From Martinezella tropici (GTDB lineage Bacteria > Pseudomonadota > Alphaproteobacteria > Rhizobiales > Rhizobiaceae): a stretch of DNA of 64,000 nt. The stretch is from NCBI GenBank assembly GCA_000799755.1, contig JUHI01000003.1:434001-498000 (forward strand), read 5' to 3'. Position numbers and translations under genes: made by a program. Position 1 is the first letter of the stretch, and each line of letters starts with the position of its first letter. Below are positions 25,794 through 34,306 of this stretch, piece after piece. Below the pieces are notes generated by a model that was not told where the DNA came from, made no database searches, and saw only the letters and a list, made by a program, of their open reading frames with translations.

Positions 25794-26015
25794 ATGATAT
25801 TGGTACAGAACCCCGAAGACATTTACGAAGAGCTTATTCAATCCGAGATGGCATTCAGACGCACGACCTCGACGGGTCGGACGCCGCTGGCCGACATCTC
25901 GCCTCCGAAGGACAGGTTTCAAATCAGGAGAGCCAAATGCAGCCGGTGGACGCGCCCGAACGAGGAACCGCCATTCCGACTCAAGACTATCCGCCAACAC
26001 TTCCAAGCGTATTGA
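25794..26015 (+). CDS. Small protein of unknown function overlapping the WecG-type gene
   Basis: A 73-residue frame opening MILVQNPEDIYEELIQSEM, acidic at first and basic later. I do not recognise it. A strong GGAGG lies 12 bases upstream. Over the 140 bases before the glycosyltransferase ATG this frame has clearly more G/C third positions (about two thirds) than the glycosyltransferase frame extended upstream (under half), which supports it as coding. It overlaps the next gene by 79 bases. It may be a leader peptide for translational coupling. Moderate to low confidence. Confidence 0.4.
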   Translation: MILVQNPEDIYEELIQSEMAFRRTTSTGRTPLADISPPKDRFQIRRAKCSRWTRPNEEPPFRLKTIRQHFQAY

Positions 26016-26746
26016 TCGGCGGCTTGCCCATCACCGTCGTCAATCGGCGCAATGCCGCCTCCTTCATGATTGCAGTCGCGCGAAAGCGCCGCCGCGACAG
26101 TCGGCCCTACTACTTTACATCCGCCAATGGTGAGGTTGTCGCGCGCGTTCATGCCGACGCCAACATCGCCAAACTTTTCCACGAAGCCGATCAGATCCTC
26201 GCCGATGGCCAGCCGCTCGTCATGGCGTCGCGCCTGCTCTGCAGGGTGCGGCTTCCCGAGCGCGTCGCAACGACGGACCTCTTCCACGATGTAGCGGAAC
26301 TGGCCGAAAAGGAGGGCATAAGCTTCTACCTCCTGGGCGCAACGGAGGCGGCAAGCCAAAAAGCCGTCTCGGCCGTACGAACGCGCTATCCCGGCTTGCG
26401 CATCTCCGGTCATTGCCACGGCTATCTTGCCGGGGAGGCTCTGGAGCGCAAGCTTGACGAAATCAACGCGCTTGCGCCCGACATATTGTGGATCGGCCTC
26501 GGGGTCCCGCGCGAGCAGATCTTCGTGCATGATTTTGCCGCACGACTTGCCAATGTCGGCATCATCAAGACGTCGGGCGGGCTCTTTGACCATCTCGCTG
26601 AAAGAACAAAGAGAGCGCCGATTTGGGTCCAGAAACTGGGTTTCGAATGGTTCTGGCGGATGCTGATGGAGCCTCGCCGCCTGTTCTGGCGCTACCTGAC
26701 GACCAATCCCTATGCCATCTACGCAATCCTGAGGTATTCGAAATGA
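25937..26746 (+). CDS. WecG/TagA/CpsF-family glycosyltransferase
   Basis: About 269 residues. Members transfer a sugar (ManNAcA, ManNAc or glucuronic acid) to a lipid-linked acceptor at the cytoplasmic membrane. The family pattern is clear: LPSVLIGGLPITVVNRRNA, TSANGEVVARVHADANIAKLFHEADQILADGQPLVMASRL, then ILWIGLGVPREQIFVHDF and KTSGGLFDHLAERTKRAPIW. ATG 25937 is preferred; an in-frame extension to ATG 25784 or GTG 25790 is possible given the GGAGG there but looks non-coding. It overlaps the FAD oxidoreductase gene as ATGA and heads a polysaccharide cluster. Confidence 0.85.
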   Translation: MQPVDAPERGTAIPTQDYPPTLPSVLIGGLPITVVNRRNAASFMIAVARKRRRDSRPYYFTSANGEVVARVHADANIAKLFHEADQILADGQPLVMASRLLCRVRLPERVATTDLFHDVAELAEKEGISFYLLGATEAASQKAVSAVRTRYPGLRISGHCHGYLAGEALERKLDEINALAPDILWIGLGVPREQIFVHDFAARLANVGIIKTSGGLFDHLAERTKRAPIWVQKLGFEWFWRMLMEPRRLFWRYLTTNPYAIYAILRYSK

Positions 26747-27996
26747 CGAACCGGCGTTATTTAGAGCTGTCGACCGGCGAAACGGACACGGACATAGCCA
26801 TCGTTGGTGGTGGGCTTTCCGGCACGTTGACCGCTTGCCTGCTCGGACGAGCAGGGTATCGGGTAACGCTCATCGATCGCCATCGCATCTTTCCGCAGGA
26901 GTTTCGGGTCGAAAAAGTCGGCGGCGAGGAAATCGAAAAACTTCAACGGCTGCAGTTGCTCGCACCTCTGTCGGCCGCCTCCCTGCCCTTCGACGAGATC
27001 GTCAACATGCACAGGGGACGAGTATTGGACCGGACATACGGTCGCAACTACGGATTTTTCTACAACAGGCTGATCGCTGCGATGCGCGCGGCATTGCCGG
27101 AAACGGTAAACTTCGTCGTCGGGCAGGTCTGCGGCTTGCGGACAGGCGCGACGCAACAGCGGATCTCGATCCTCGGCCAGAACGAGATGACGGCGCGACT
27201 GCTGGTGCTCGCCGGCGGAATGGGCGATATATTGCGTCGGGATATCGGCATCACTCATCGGTCGATCGGCGCACGGCGCCCCCTTGCATTCGGCTTCAAC
27301 CTCCGTCCGCTACGGTCGAACAGATTTCGGCATCCGGCGCTGACTTATTATGGCGACGGCGATGGCATCGACCATCTCAGCTTATTTCCGGTTCCCGGCG
27401 CGACACGCGCCAATCTTTTCCTGTTTCGAGATCCGCGCGATCCCTGGGTGAAGTCACTCTATGACGAACCGAAGCAGGCGCTTGTCGCCGCCTTCCCGTC
27501 CCTAGTCGAGACCTTCGGTGATTTTGAAATCGCCAGCCGTATCGACAGCTGGATCACCGACATCACCTTTGCCGAAAATTGTCGGCAAGCCGGCGTCGTC
27601 CTGATCGGGGACGCCTATATGACCTCCTGTCCGGCAATCGGCCTTGGCGTCAGCCGGCTTCTGACCGACGTCGAGCGCCTCTGCACCGTCCATGTTCCGC
27701 AATGGATGGAGGAGACCTCGATCGACAGCACCAGGATCGCAGCCTTCTACGGAGATCCGGAAAAGCTTGCGATGGACACCAACGTCCTGCGGACGGCCGA
27801 TCATCATTTCAATATGGGGGGCGGAACCGATCTGAGCTGGCGTCTGCGCCGCCAATTCCATTTCATGCAGCGCCGCATACTGTCCGGCATCGACAGCCTG
27901 AGCCCCGCTCTCGCAGCAAAGCTTCAGCATCTCAAGACGATACGCGCCAGATCCGTCGTTCGCTCACCGTCGCTGAACCTGAAGTCGACGCCATAG
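26743..27996 (+). CDS. FAD-dependent oxidoreductase (PHBH/halogenase-like fold)
   Basis: 417-residue flavoprotein. The dinucleotide motif is DIAIVGGGLSGTLTACLLGRAG, followed by an acidic ribose-binding end (LIDRHR), and the second FAD motif is GVVLIGDAYMTSCPAIGLGVSRLL. This layout fits group A monooxygenases and geranylgeranyl-reductase or halogenase relatives. It is translationally coupled to the WecG-type gene, which is unusual and suggests that a lipid or sugar intermediate of the polysaccharide is modified. No substrate can be assigned. Confidence 0.78.
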   Translation: MTNRRYLELSTGETDTDIAIVGGGLSGTLTACLLGRAGYRVTLIDRHRIFPQEFRVEKVGGEEIEKLQRLQLLAPLSAASLPFDEIVNMHRGRVLDRTYGRNYGFFYNRLIAAMRAALPETVNFVVGQVCGLRTGATQQRISILGQNEMTARLLVLAGGMGDILRRDIGITHRSIGARRPLAFGFNLRPLRSNRFRHPALTYYGDGDGIDHLSLFPVPGATRANLFLFRDPRDPWVKSLYDEPKQALVAAFPSLVETFGDFEIASRIDSWITDITFAENCRQAGVVLIGDAYMTSCPAIGLGVSRLLTDVERLCTVHVPQWMEETSIDSTRIAAFYGDPEKLAMDTNVLRTADHHFNMGGGTDLSWRLRRQFHFMQRRILSGIDSLSPALAAKLQHLKTIRARSVVRSPSLNLKSTP

Positions 27997-28070
27997 CATG
28001 ACCAGAGCAATTCCAGGAGAAATGCGCAGCAGTCTTCTATCCAGAACGGCCGGATAACAATGAGATAGGG

Positions 28071-28103
28071 CGGTTCAGAAATTTCGTGAAATGATGAACC
28101 GCT
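28071..28103. terminator. Convergent hairpin after the FAD oxidoreductase gene
   Basis: GCGGTTCA (28071-28078) pairs with TGAACCGC (28096-28103), and the loop contains a further short GAAATTTC-type stem. It separates two convergent genes and abuts the stop codon of the minus-strand gene. Confidence 0.5.
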
Positions 28104-28988
28104 CTAGAAACCGAAGATGACAAGCTCGGTAAATGTCAAGTCGCCAAGCGCGGGCGGCTTCGGACCTTTGAAATACTTTGTCCCGCTTCCGGCAAAATAA
28201 CGCCCCACGAGACCAGGCACCGGCCCGTTCGCATCGACGACACAGAGGAATACGCCTTTGCGCAGGAGATAGCGCCCAAGTACGCCGGCGCATTGACTAA
28301 GCTCTTCGGGCGAGCGGCAATAAACCACCTGAGAACTCGGAATCATGCCGCGCAGGATGCGGCGCGTCTTGAAGACGAAGGGCAATGCCCTGCCCTCGCC
28401 GACACAAATCAGCGAAAAGCAGTCGAGCGCCGCATGCTGGAGAAGGATCCCCCTGTCACCTTCGGAAAGCAGTGACATCTCCGGAAGATCAGCGCGGGCT
28501 TCGAGCACACGATAAGGCCGCCTCGCCGCACTCAGTATGGGAAAGAAGGCGAGTTGTCCGTCGGCATAGCGGCGGAAGCCGAACGCCTCGTTGAGCTTTA
28601 TCGTCCCGGGAGCCGGCGAAACATTGATATAGGTCACGTTCTTTCGTCTGAGCGCAGCGATCACCATCTTGCCGGCGAAGGCGCGATATTCCGGATCGAC
28701 AGACCAGCTCGACAGATTGCAGCGCAACTCTTCGCCTTCCAGTCCGTCATGTCGAAAATATAGCGCCAGCAGGACACCGACGATATGTCCGGACATATCC
28801 AGCACAAAGCCGTATTTCGGCAGATCGGGCACGAAGGGACGCTTCTCCATGCGCGTGACGGCGCGCTTCCAATAGCTTCGATCGCGCTCCGGGAAATTTC
28901 TGCGCAGACAATCGATAATCCCGTCCCAATCATTGTCCTCAATCGGTCGACAAGTAAGTCCGAGAGGAAATGCACCTAAAACCGACAT
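28104..28988 (-). CDS. GNAT-like acyltransferase-fold protein of the polysaccharide cluster
   Basis: About 294 residues. The N-terminal half resembles a GNAT fold: LTCRPIEDNDWDGIIDCLRRNFPERDRSYW, a central strand GFVLDMSGHIVGVLLALY and the region around SVDPEYRAFAGKMVIAAL. The C-terminal half is a second divergent lobe. The classical acetyl-CoA loop RxxGxG/A is only weakly recognisable, so catalytic activity is unproven. ATG 28988 follows GGAG at good spacing. It probably decorates the polysaccharide or its precursors. It could instead be a FemAB-like double-GNAT protein. Confidence 0.6.
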   Translation of the reverse strand: MSVLGAFPLGLTCRPIEDNDWDGIIDCLRRNFPERDRSYWKRAVTRMEKRPFVPDLPKYGFVLDMSGHIVGVLLALYFRHDGLEGEELRCNLSSWSVDPEYRAFAGKMVIAALRRKNVTYINVSPAPGTIKLNEAFGFRRYADGQLAFFPILSAARRPYRVLEARADLPEMSLLSEGDRGILLQHAALDCFSLICVGEGRALPFVFKTRRILRGMIPSSQVVYCRSPEELSQCAGVLGRYLLRKGVFLCVVDANGPVPGLVGRYFAGSGTKYFKGPKPPALGDLTFTELVIFGF

Positions 28989-29034
28989 GAACAACTCCAC
29001 AATATTATCAATACGACTTTGCGTGCTTCACATG

Positions 29035-29181
29035 TTAGAAACATACTATATTTCTATTAATGAATATTTTCACAGGTTCGCTCGCAAGCCTTTTGAGCGA
29101 CCCGAACAATTCCAGCGCACGAGGCATGCCATAAGTGCGCCAGGGCAGATCAGTCACGAAGTGGCGCTCGCTCTTGTACAT
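29035..29181 (-). CDS. Possible small protein downstream of the polymerase gene
   Basis: A 48-residue frame opening MYKSERHFVTDLPWRTYGM and ending in FINRNIVCF, starting inside the last codons of the Wzy-like gene. It has a protein-like mix of residues but only a weak ribosome site. It could be the decayed start of another gene. The rest of the gap 28989-29149 is AT-rich and probably holds the promoter of the GNAT-like gene. Confidence 0.3.
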   Translation of the reverse strand: MYKSERHFVTDLPWRTYGMPRALELFGSLKRLASEPVKIFINRNIVCF

Positions 29182-30712
29182 GTTCGCCCAATTGATTGAG
29201 TAATCCCCTCGAAACGCCGAGCGAACGCCATCGCGTTCCGAAGGAAACACCGACGAGCAGAAGGCCGAAGCCGAGGGCAAGAGGCGAAAAGAACGCCTCT
29301 TCCTGCAAGACGGCATTGGAGGTGATCGTGACGACGGCGACGAAAGCGAAGAGGAAATCCGGATCGCCGGTGACAATCAGCTGCTTGCGGGCAGACAGGG
29401 CAAGCGCGATCAGAAAGCCGAAGAAGACGAAGCTGCCCACGCCCATTTGATAGAGCATGACGCCGACGGCACTTTCCACGGGAACCGAGGCAACCCCCTC
29501 ATCCTGGGCGCGGTCCCAATCCAGATTGAGACTTGTGCTCGACAGGTTGCCGCCAATCCCCAGGCCCTGGCCGAGCGGATTGTGCATGAATTCGCGAACA
29601 CCGGCGATCAGCCCGAGAACATGGTAGTCGCCATGCGTCACGCCGAACAGGATGGCCGCAACCGTCCAGGAGACGGAAAGCGCAATGACGGCAAGCAGAG
29701 TGAACTCCGCACGCGAGGGGCGATAGATCAGCCGCGCGCCCAGCGCCACAAGCAGCATAAAGGTCGCGCCCTTCGAGCCGATGACAAGCAGCAACGGCAG
29801 CGCGGCAATGGGCAGCAGCCAACGTCCCCTGAAGAGAAGCCAGGTCGACATGATGCTCAGCCCATACGCATAGCTGATGGGGTGAAAATTCGGACCGCCA
29901 TTGCGGAAGATCGGCGGGACCAAATCACTGAGTAGCTTAATGTTGAAGAAGGTCGTCATCATCGTATCTTCGATGCCGCGGAGCACGAAGCCGGTTTCCC
30001 GCAGCTTCTTTTCCCAGACACCCGCCTCGATCTGCGCCTTCAGACCGCGGTGAATATAAAGATCGCCATGAAAGAGGCTCAGGAAATCCATCCGGAAGAT
30101 CTGCTCCAGATATCCATAGAGAATGGCGGCGGCGCATAGCCAAAAAATGCCTTTGCGCAGGTCGATGGGATAGAGACTGGCGGCAAGGATGGCGATGTGG
30201 AAGCATGCAAGCGGCGTGATGGTATTGCGGAAGTAGATGACGGCATCCTTCGGTCCGCCATGCACGGCACCGAGCGCAAGATAGAAGCTAACTGTACCGC
30301 AAAGCAGGAAGCTGAAGATCAACCACGGCCGCAATTCGGTCAGCGCCCGCACGCGATATTGGAACGAGGCCATGGCGAAGGCCAGAAAGGCAGTCATCAG
30401 GATAACGAAATTGGCGCCACGCAGCGCATCGAATGTATTGTGATCGGGCACGAAGGGGGTGAACCAGGCAACCACGAGATTCTGGTAGAGAAAGGAACAA
30501 GCGATGACGATCGGGATGCAGCCGGGTTGAGCGATCGACAGGACGAGCGTCAAGGCGAATGTCGCAGCAACCCCAAATGGGGTCCAGACGGCAAATGCCG
30601 AAACAGAAGCGATGACTGCGAGAATGGCGATGCAGAGATGGAACGTCGCATCCGAGCGCAGTCCGCTCGGACCTCCCGCCCCGAAGCCGGCTCGACTTGC
30701 CGTGATGCTCAT
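29150..30712 (-). CDS. O-antigen ligase/Wzy-like polysaccharide polymerase
   Basis: 520-residue integral membrane protein with about ten to twelve membrane segments and a large periplasmic loop (residues ~205-260, KAQIEAGVWEKKLRE). The C-terminal half has a GLIAGVREFMHNPLGQGLGIGGNLSS segment, matching the GxGxG-type region after a periplasmic loop in Wzy/WaaL polymerases. It would join polysaccharide repeat units at the periplasmic face. ATG 30712 follows GGAGATCGACG. It lies third in a minus-strand operon with Wzc-like and GH5 genes. Confidence 0.8.
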   Translation of the reverse strand: MSITASRAGFGAGGPSGLRSDATFHLCIAILAVIASVSAFAVWTPFGVAATFALTLVLSIAQPGCIPIVIACSFLYQNLVVAWFTPFVPDHNTFDALRGANFVILMTAFLAFAMASFQYRVRALTELRPWLIFSFLLCGTVSFYLALGAVHGGPKDAVIYFRNTITPLACFHIAILAASLYPIDLRKGIFWLCAAAILYGYLEQIFRMDFLSLFHGDLYIHRGLKAQIEAGVWEKKLRETGFVLRGIEDTMMTTFFNIKLLSDLVPPIFRNGGPNFHPISYAYGLSIMSTWLLFRGRWLLPIAALPLLLVIGSKGATFMLLVALGARLIYRPSRAEFTLLAVIALSVSWTVAAILFGVTHGDYHVLGLIAGVREFMHNPLGQGLGIGGNLSSTSLNLDWDRAQDEGVASVPVESAVGVMLYQMGVGSFVFFGFLIALALSARKQLIVTGDPDFLFAFVAVVTITSNAVLQEEAFFSPLALGFGLLLVGVSFGTRWRSLGVSRGLLNQLGEHVQERAPLRD

Positions 30713-30771
30713 CGTCGATCTCCATCCATCCGCATCAGTTGCCGCTCCGCAATGCCATATTCCCTCGGATT

Positions 30772-31905
30772 TCAGCCGCCGTCAGGGCCATCCATCAGTG
30801 CGGCGATCATGGCATTGTCGAAGCCCTCGATACTGCGCCGGCTCTGGATAATGCCGAACCCTTGATCAAGCTCCCAATAGGCCCAGCCGACCTGATTGGC
30901 CTCCGCCGCTTGCCGCACGGCCCGAACCCAGAACCTGCGGCTTTCGGCGTCGACGCAGAAGTTGAGCACGCCGAACTCATTCATCATCACCGGGCAATCA
31001 TGCGTCTCCGACCACCGCCTCAGCCGCACGAACTCAGAGGCAATCGCCTCTTCGGTCCAGGGTGTCGTCAACTGTTCCTCAATGAGGCTTGCGGCCTGCT
31101 CGTCCCCGTCGGCGCGTAGTGTGTCGATACTCTCCTGTACGAGGGGAGTTTCAATGGTGGCTGGAAAAGGCAAATTTGAAATTCGCGCCAACGGAGAAGC
31201 ATCCCAGGTCTCGCATTGATGCGTGAAGGCCGTGGGCGAATAAAAATGAATGGCGGCGATCTGGTTGTCGTCGGCAAGAGGCGGCGTCTCGCCAATTTCC
31301 CAGATGCCTTGCGAGGGCGAAGGCCCCCAGATCAGCGTGTGGTTCGGGCATTTGGATCGCACGATCTCGGCAAGCCTGTCCCGCAATTGAAGCCAGGCGT
31401 CGCTCCCCATAGGCGGCTCGTTCAAGAGTTCGGGATAGACGCTTTCACTCGGCAGGTTCGCGACGACGACGCCTAACGCGGTCCAGGCCTCTGCCACCCT
31501 TCGAGAGCCGGCTTCGAAATCTTGGCGAAGTGCCGTGTGAAGACTTTCGGAGGGATGCATGTCCAGGAGCACAGAAAAACCCAGCCGATTGAGGTCGATC
31601 ACCCCGGCCTCGATGCGGTGGAGCGCCGACGTGTCGCCAGTCGACAGGAGATCGCCGTTGATCGGCAACCGGATCGTTTGGAACCCCGATCCGCGAAGCT
31701 TTTCGAGCACCGCTTCACTCGGCGCCACTCCATCGTTTCGATCGAACCACCCCGGCAGGTTGATGCCACGGGAGGGCACGATGGGCTTGACCGCCGCGCG
31801 CGTCGTGGCGGCAGCGGGAAGAGCCGCCAAAATGGAGCCGCCTGCCAGCTTGAGAGCGCTGCGGCGAGACATCATCGTCGATCGCAAGCCGCGTTCCATG
31901 CTCAT
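30772..31905 (-). CDS. Glycoside hydrolase family 5 (cellulase-type) glycanase
   Basis: 377-residue secreted glycanase. A Tat-like signal MSRRSALKLAGGSILAALP precedes an (alpha/beta)8 barrel. The GH5 acid/base Glu163 is in YPELLNEPP and the nucleophile Glu310 in CPVMMNEFG; substrate-binding His is in AAIHFYS. Such enzymes cut beta-1,4-linked backbones. It is embedded between the Wzc-like and Wzy-like genes, with an ATGA overlap to the former, so it probably trims or releases the exported polymer. Confidence 0.87.
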   Translation of the reverse strand: MSMERGLRSTMMSRRSALKLAGGSILAALPAAATTRAAVKPIVPSRGINLPGWFDRNDGVAPSEAVLEKLRGSGFQTIRLPINGDLLSTGDTSALHRIEAGVIDLNRLGFSVLLDMHPSESLHTALRQDFEAGSRRVAEAWTALGVVVANLPSESVYPELLNEPPMGSDAWLQLRDRLAEIVRSKCPNHTLIWGPSPSQGIWEIGETPPLADDNQIAAIHFYSPTAFTHQCETWDASPLARISNLPFPATIETPLVQESIDTLRADGDEQAASLIEEQLTTPWTEEAIASEFVRLRRWSETHDCPVMMNEFGVLNFCVDAESRRFWVRAVRQAAEANQVGWAYWELDQGFGIIQSRRSIEGFDNAMIAALMDGPDGG

Positions 31906-34064
31906 CCTCTCGCTGAGATTCGATCGCCCTGCTCTCCGTCGCCGGCCGGTCGGATCGACCGCACCACCCGACCCTGACGCGCATCGACATGCTCCGCTGC
32001 AATTGTCAGCGTGGCGCTGCGTTCGATCTGATCGACATCAAGGCGTTGGCGAAGCATCTTGGCAGCTTCCGCCACCTCCTCCGCAGGACTGAGCGCAAAG
32101 AGCATGAGATCCGCTTCGCCAAATAGCGCCGGGTCCCAGTTGCCATCAGCGACGGAGGGTCCCATCAGCAACACGAAATCGAAGGAGCCGGCTTTGGCCA
32201 AGATATCGTCGAGACCAAGGCGCGCCGACGACGACGTATCCTCGGCTGCGGGCCTGTTGTACACGACAGTGCGCAGGCCGCTCGCCCCGCTGACGAAGAC
32301 GCCGTTACCATCACGCACCGACGCCTGCAGGCCAGGCTGGTTGTCGAACTCGACCACGAGCACATTCTGCTCGGCCTGCTCGAGCCCTAAGCCGACCATT
32401 GCCCCTGCCAGCCTCGCCGCCAGCGGCGTATGGAGCGGCGAGATCAGCAGCACATATGGCTTCGGATGTTCGGTCAGATGAAGGATGATGCGCCGCATGA
32501 GCTGCAGCACATCCCGCGAGAAAACCTCGTTTCCGGCCTGGAAGAAACGCCGCCGCATCGCACGAATACTCAAATATGCACCGGCACCCGCCACGCCCGG
32601 GAGTCGATATTCGCCGAGATTAACGGGCGTGGGCTGCGACTGCGCGATCTCCGCGACCGTCGCCGTAAGAGGTTCCACATGAAGGAGACTGCTGCGTATC
32701 GGGGGTGTCGGGTCCTTTTCCGGTCGATGCTTCGGCCCGCGCACCAGCGCAAGACCGCAGCCGATGATAAGGCCGAGCGCCGCACTGACCGGCAGCAGCA
32801 GCAGCGGCTTCGGCCAGGTCGGCTGCACCGGGGGCGCTGCGGCGCTGATTACCCTGGCCTCTTGCAGTTGCAGACCCTGCATCTGCGAGGTCTCCTCGGC
32901 GCGCTTCAGGAAATCATCGAGCACAGTGCGCGCGGCTTTCGCCTTCGCCTCCAGTTGCCGCAACTGCACCTGCGCGGCGTCCGAGCTTGCGAGCCTTTGA
33001 CGGAGATCGTCGAGCTTTGCCTGCAGCGCCGCGACATTCTGCGTGGCGAGATCGGATTTCGCCTTCAATTCGCGGGTAATCCGCTGTGCCTCGACAGCCA
33101 TGAGGCTCTGCATGCCCTCCAATTCGGATCGCAGCCTTTTGATGATCGGATGACGCGGCTGATACATAGCTTCGTAATTGGCGAGATCGGCCGCCCGCTG
33201 ATTATAATTCTCGCGAAGTTTAACCGTCGCTTCGGAGGAGAGGATTTCCGAAAGCTTGGCGAGCCCGGCCGGCGAGGTGCCTGCGGCAAGCGCCTGAGCA
33301 TATTTATCCTTGGCCTGGTCCGCATCGCTTCGCGCAGCGATCAACTGATCGGTAAGTTTGTCGATCTGCGACTGCAGCGTGCCGCCGGCGGAAGCATCCA
33401 GGATCTGATGCGAGACCTTAAAGTCCCCGACCTCCTGCTCCGCATCGCTGACGTTCTTCTGAAGGCTGCCGATCCGGCTTGAAAGCAGGGAATTCACGTC
33501 GCTGTTTGCTGTCTCCCGCTCACCCGAAAGACCGGCCCTGTAGCGGTCCACAATGGCGTTGGCGATCCGCGCTGCCTTGTCGGCATAGCGAGATACGAAA
33601 TTGACATCGATGACATAGGTGAGGCCGGCCCGCTCGACGGTAACGGCGCGCTGAAAGTTCTTAAAGATCGAATCCTTCGTCGGATGGGGCGCCAGACCGA
33701 AACGTGATAGGAGACCGCCGCCGGCGAATTCCGGGTCGTTCTCGATATCTTCGCTTTCGAAGACCTTCATCAGCAGATCGCGCGATTCGATGACGAACAC
33801 CTGACTCGCAATAGCCGCACTGTCACTGCCAATACCGGGCAGGACATTGTTGAGATTCGTCGCACGGGGATCACGCGGATCGATCATGACGGAGGCCGTC
33901 GCCGTATAACTCGGCTTTGCCACGGCAAGATAGGCCAACGTCAATAGAAGGACGATACAGGTGCTCGCCAGCACCGTCAGCCAGCGTTGCCGCAAGATCG
34001 TCCAGACGGCGCCGACATCGAATAGCGGCGGAAGCGAGCGCTCGTCAATGTTAAACGGCTTCAT
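31902..34064 (-). CDS. Wzc/GumC-like chain-length determinant with degenerate kinase domain
   Basis: 720-residue polysaccharide co-polymerase: N-terminal Wzz segment with membrane helix ~29-50, a long periplasmic coiled-coil region, a second helix near 415-435, then a cytoplasmic domain matching bacterial tyrosine autokinases by length and strand pattern. The nucleotide motifs are gone: the Walker A position reads LLISPLHTPLAARLA with no glycine-lysine loop, Walker A' reads LVVEFDNQ and Walker B reads VLLMGPSVAD. No C-terminal tyrosine cluster exists. It controls chain length but is probably not a kinase. ATG 34064 follows GGAGAGGAATAGG. Confidence 0.85.
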   Translation of the reverse strand: MKPFNIDERSLPPLFDVGAVWTILRQRWLTVLASTCIVLLLTLAYLAVAKPSYTATASVMIDPRDPRATNLNNVLPGIGSDSAAIASQVFVIESRDLLMKVFESEDIENDPEFAGGGLLSRFGLAPHPTKDSIFKNFQRAVTVERAGLTYVIDVNFVSRYADKAARIANAIVDRYRAGLSGERETANSDVNSLLSSRIGSLQKNVSDAEQEVGDFKVSHQILDASAGGTLQSQIDKLTDQLIAARSDADQAKDKYAQALAAGTSPAGLAKLSEILSSEATVKLRENYNQRAADLANYEAMYQPRHPIIKRLRSELEGMQSLMAVEAQRITRELKAKSDLATQNVAALQAKLDDLRQRLASSDAAQVQLRQLEAKAKAARTVLDDFLKRAEETSQMQGLQLQEARVISAAAPPVQPTWPKPLLLLPVSAALGLIIGCGLALVRGPKHRPEKDPTPPIRSSLLHVEPLTATVAEIAQSQPTPVNLGEYRLPGVAGAGAYLSIRAMRRRFFQAGNEVFSRDVLQLMRRIILHLTEHPKPYVLLISPLHTPLAARLAGAMVGLGLEQAEQNVLVVEFDNQPGLQASVRDGNGVFVSGASGLRTVVYNRPAAEDTSSSARLGLDDILAKAGSFDFVLLMGPSVADGNWDPALFGEADLMLFALSPAEEVAEAAKMLRQRLDVDQIERSATLTIAAEHVDARQGRVVRSIRPAGDGEQGDRISARG

Positions 34065-34106
34065 CCTATTCCTCTCCGCCGCCGCGGATCTCCGGCTCAT
34101 CGCACA

Positions 34107-34128
34107 TCACTAAATTCAGTATTAGTGA
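34107..34128. promoter_or_regulatory. Inverted repeat in the Wzc-Wzx divergent promoter region
   Basis: TCACTAA (34107-34113) and TTAGTGA (34122-34128) form a perfect 7-base inverted repeat with an 8-base centre. It is in the 242-base AT-rich gap between the divergent Wzc-like and Wzx-like genes and could bind a regulator controlling both arms of the cluster. Confidence 0.4.
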
Positions 34129-34306
34129 ATAATGTTAATCATCCGTTGAATTTACACCGGAGCGTGTGATCAACCTCAGACATCGCAAGTAACCATGTTG
34201 AGACTTCGATATGGCGCGCCCATGAGTACTTACGATATTAGAGATACATTCTATTTCAGGTGTTGTCGGCCATTCCGCCGACGGCAATCAGCACAGGATC
34301 AGGGCG

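Noticed and set aside
25784..25936. N-terminal extension of the WecG-type glycosyltransferase
   Set aside because: Low G/C third-position content and no family similarity in this frame; kept only as an alternative start.
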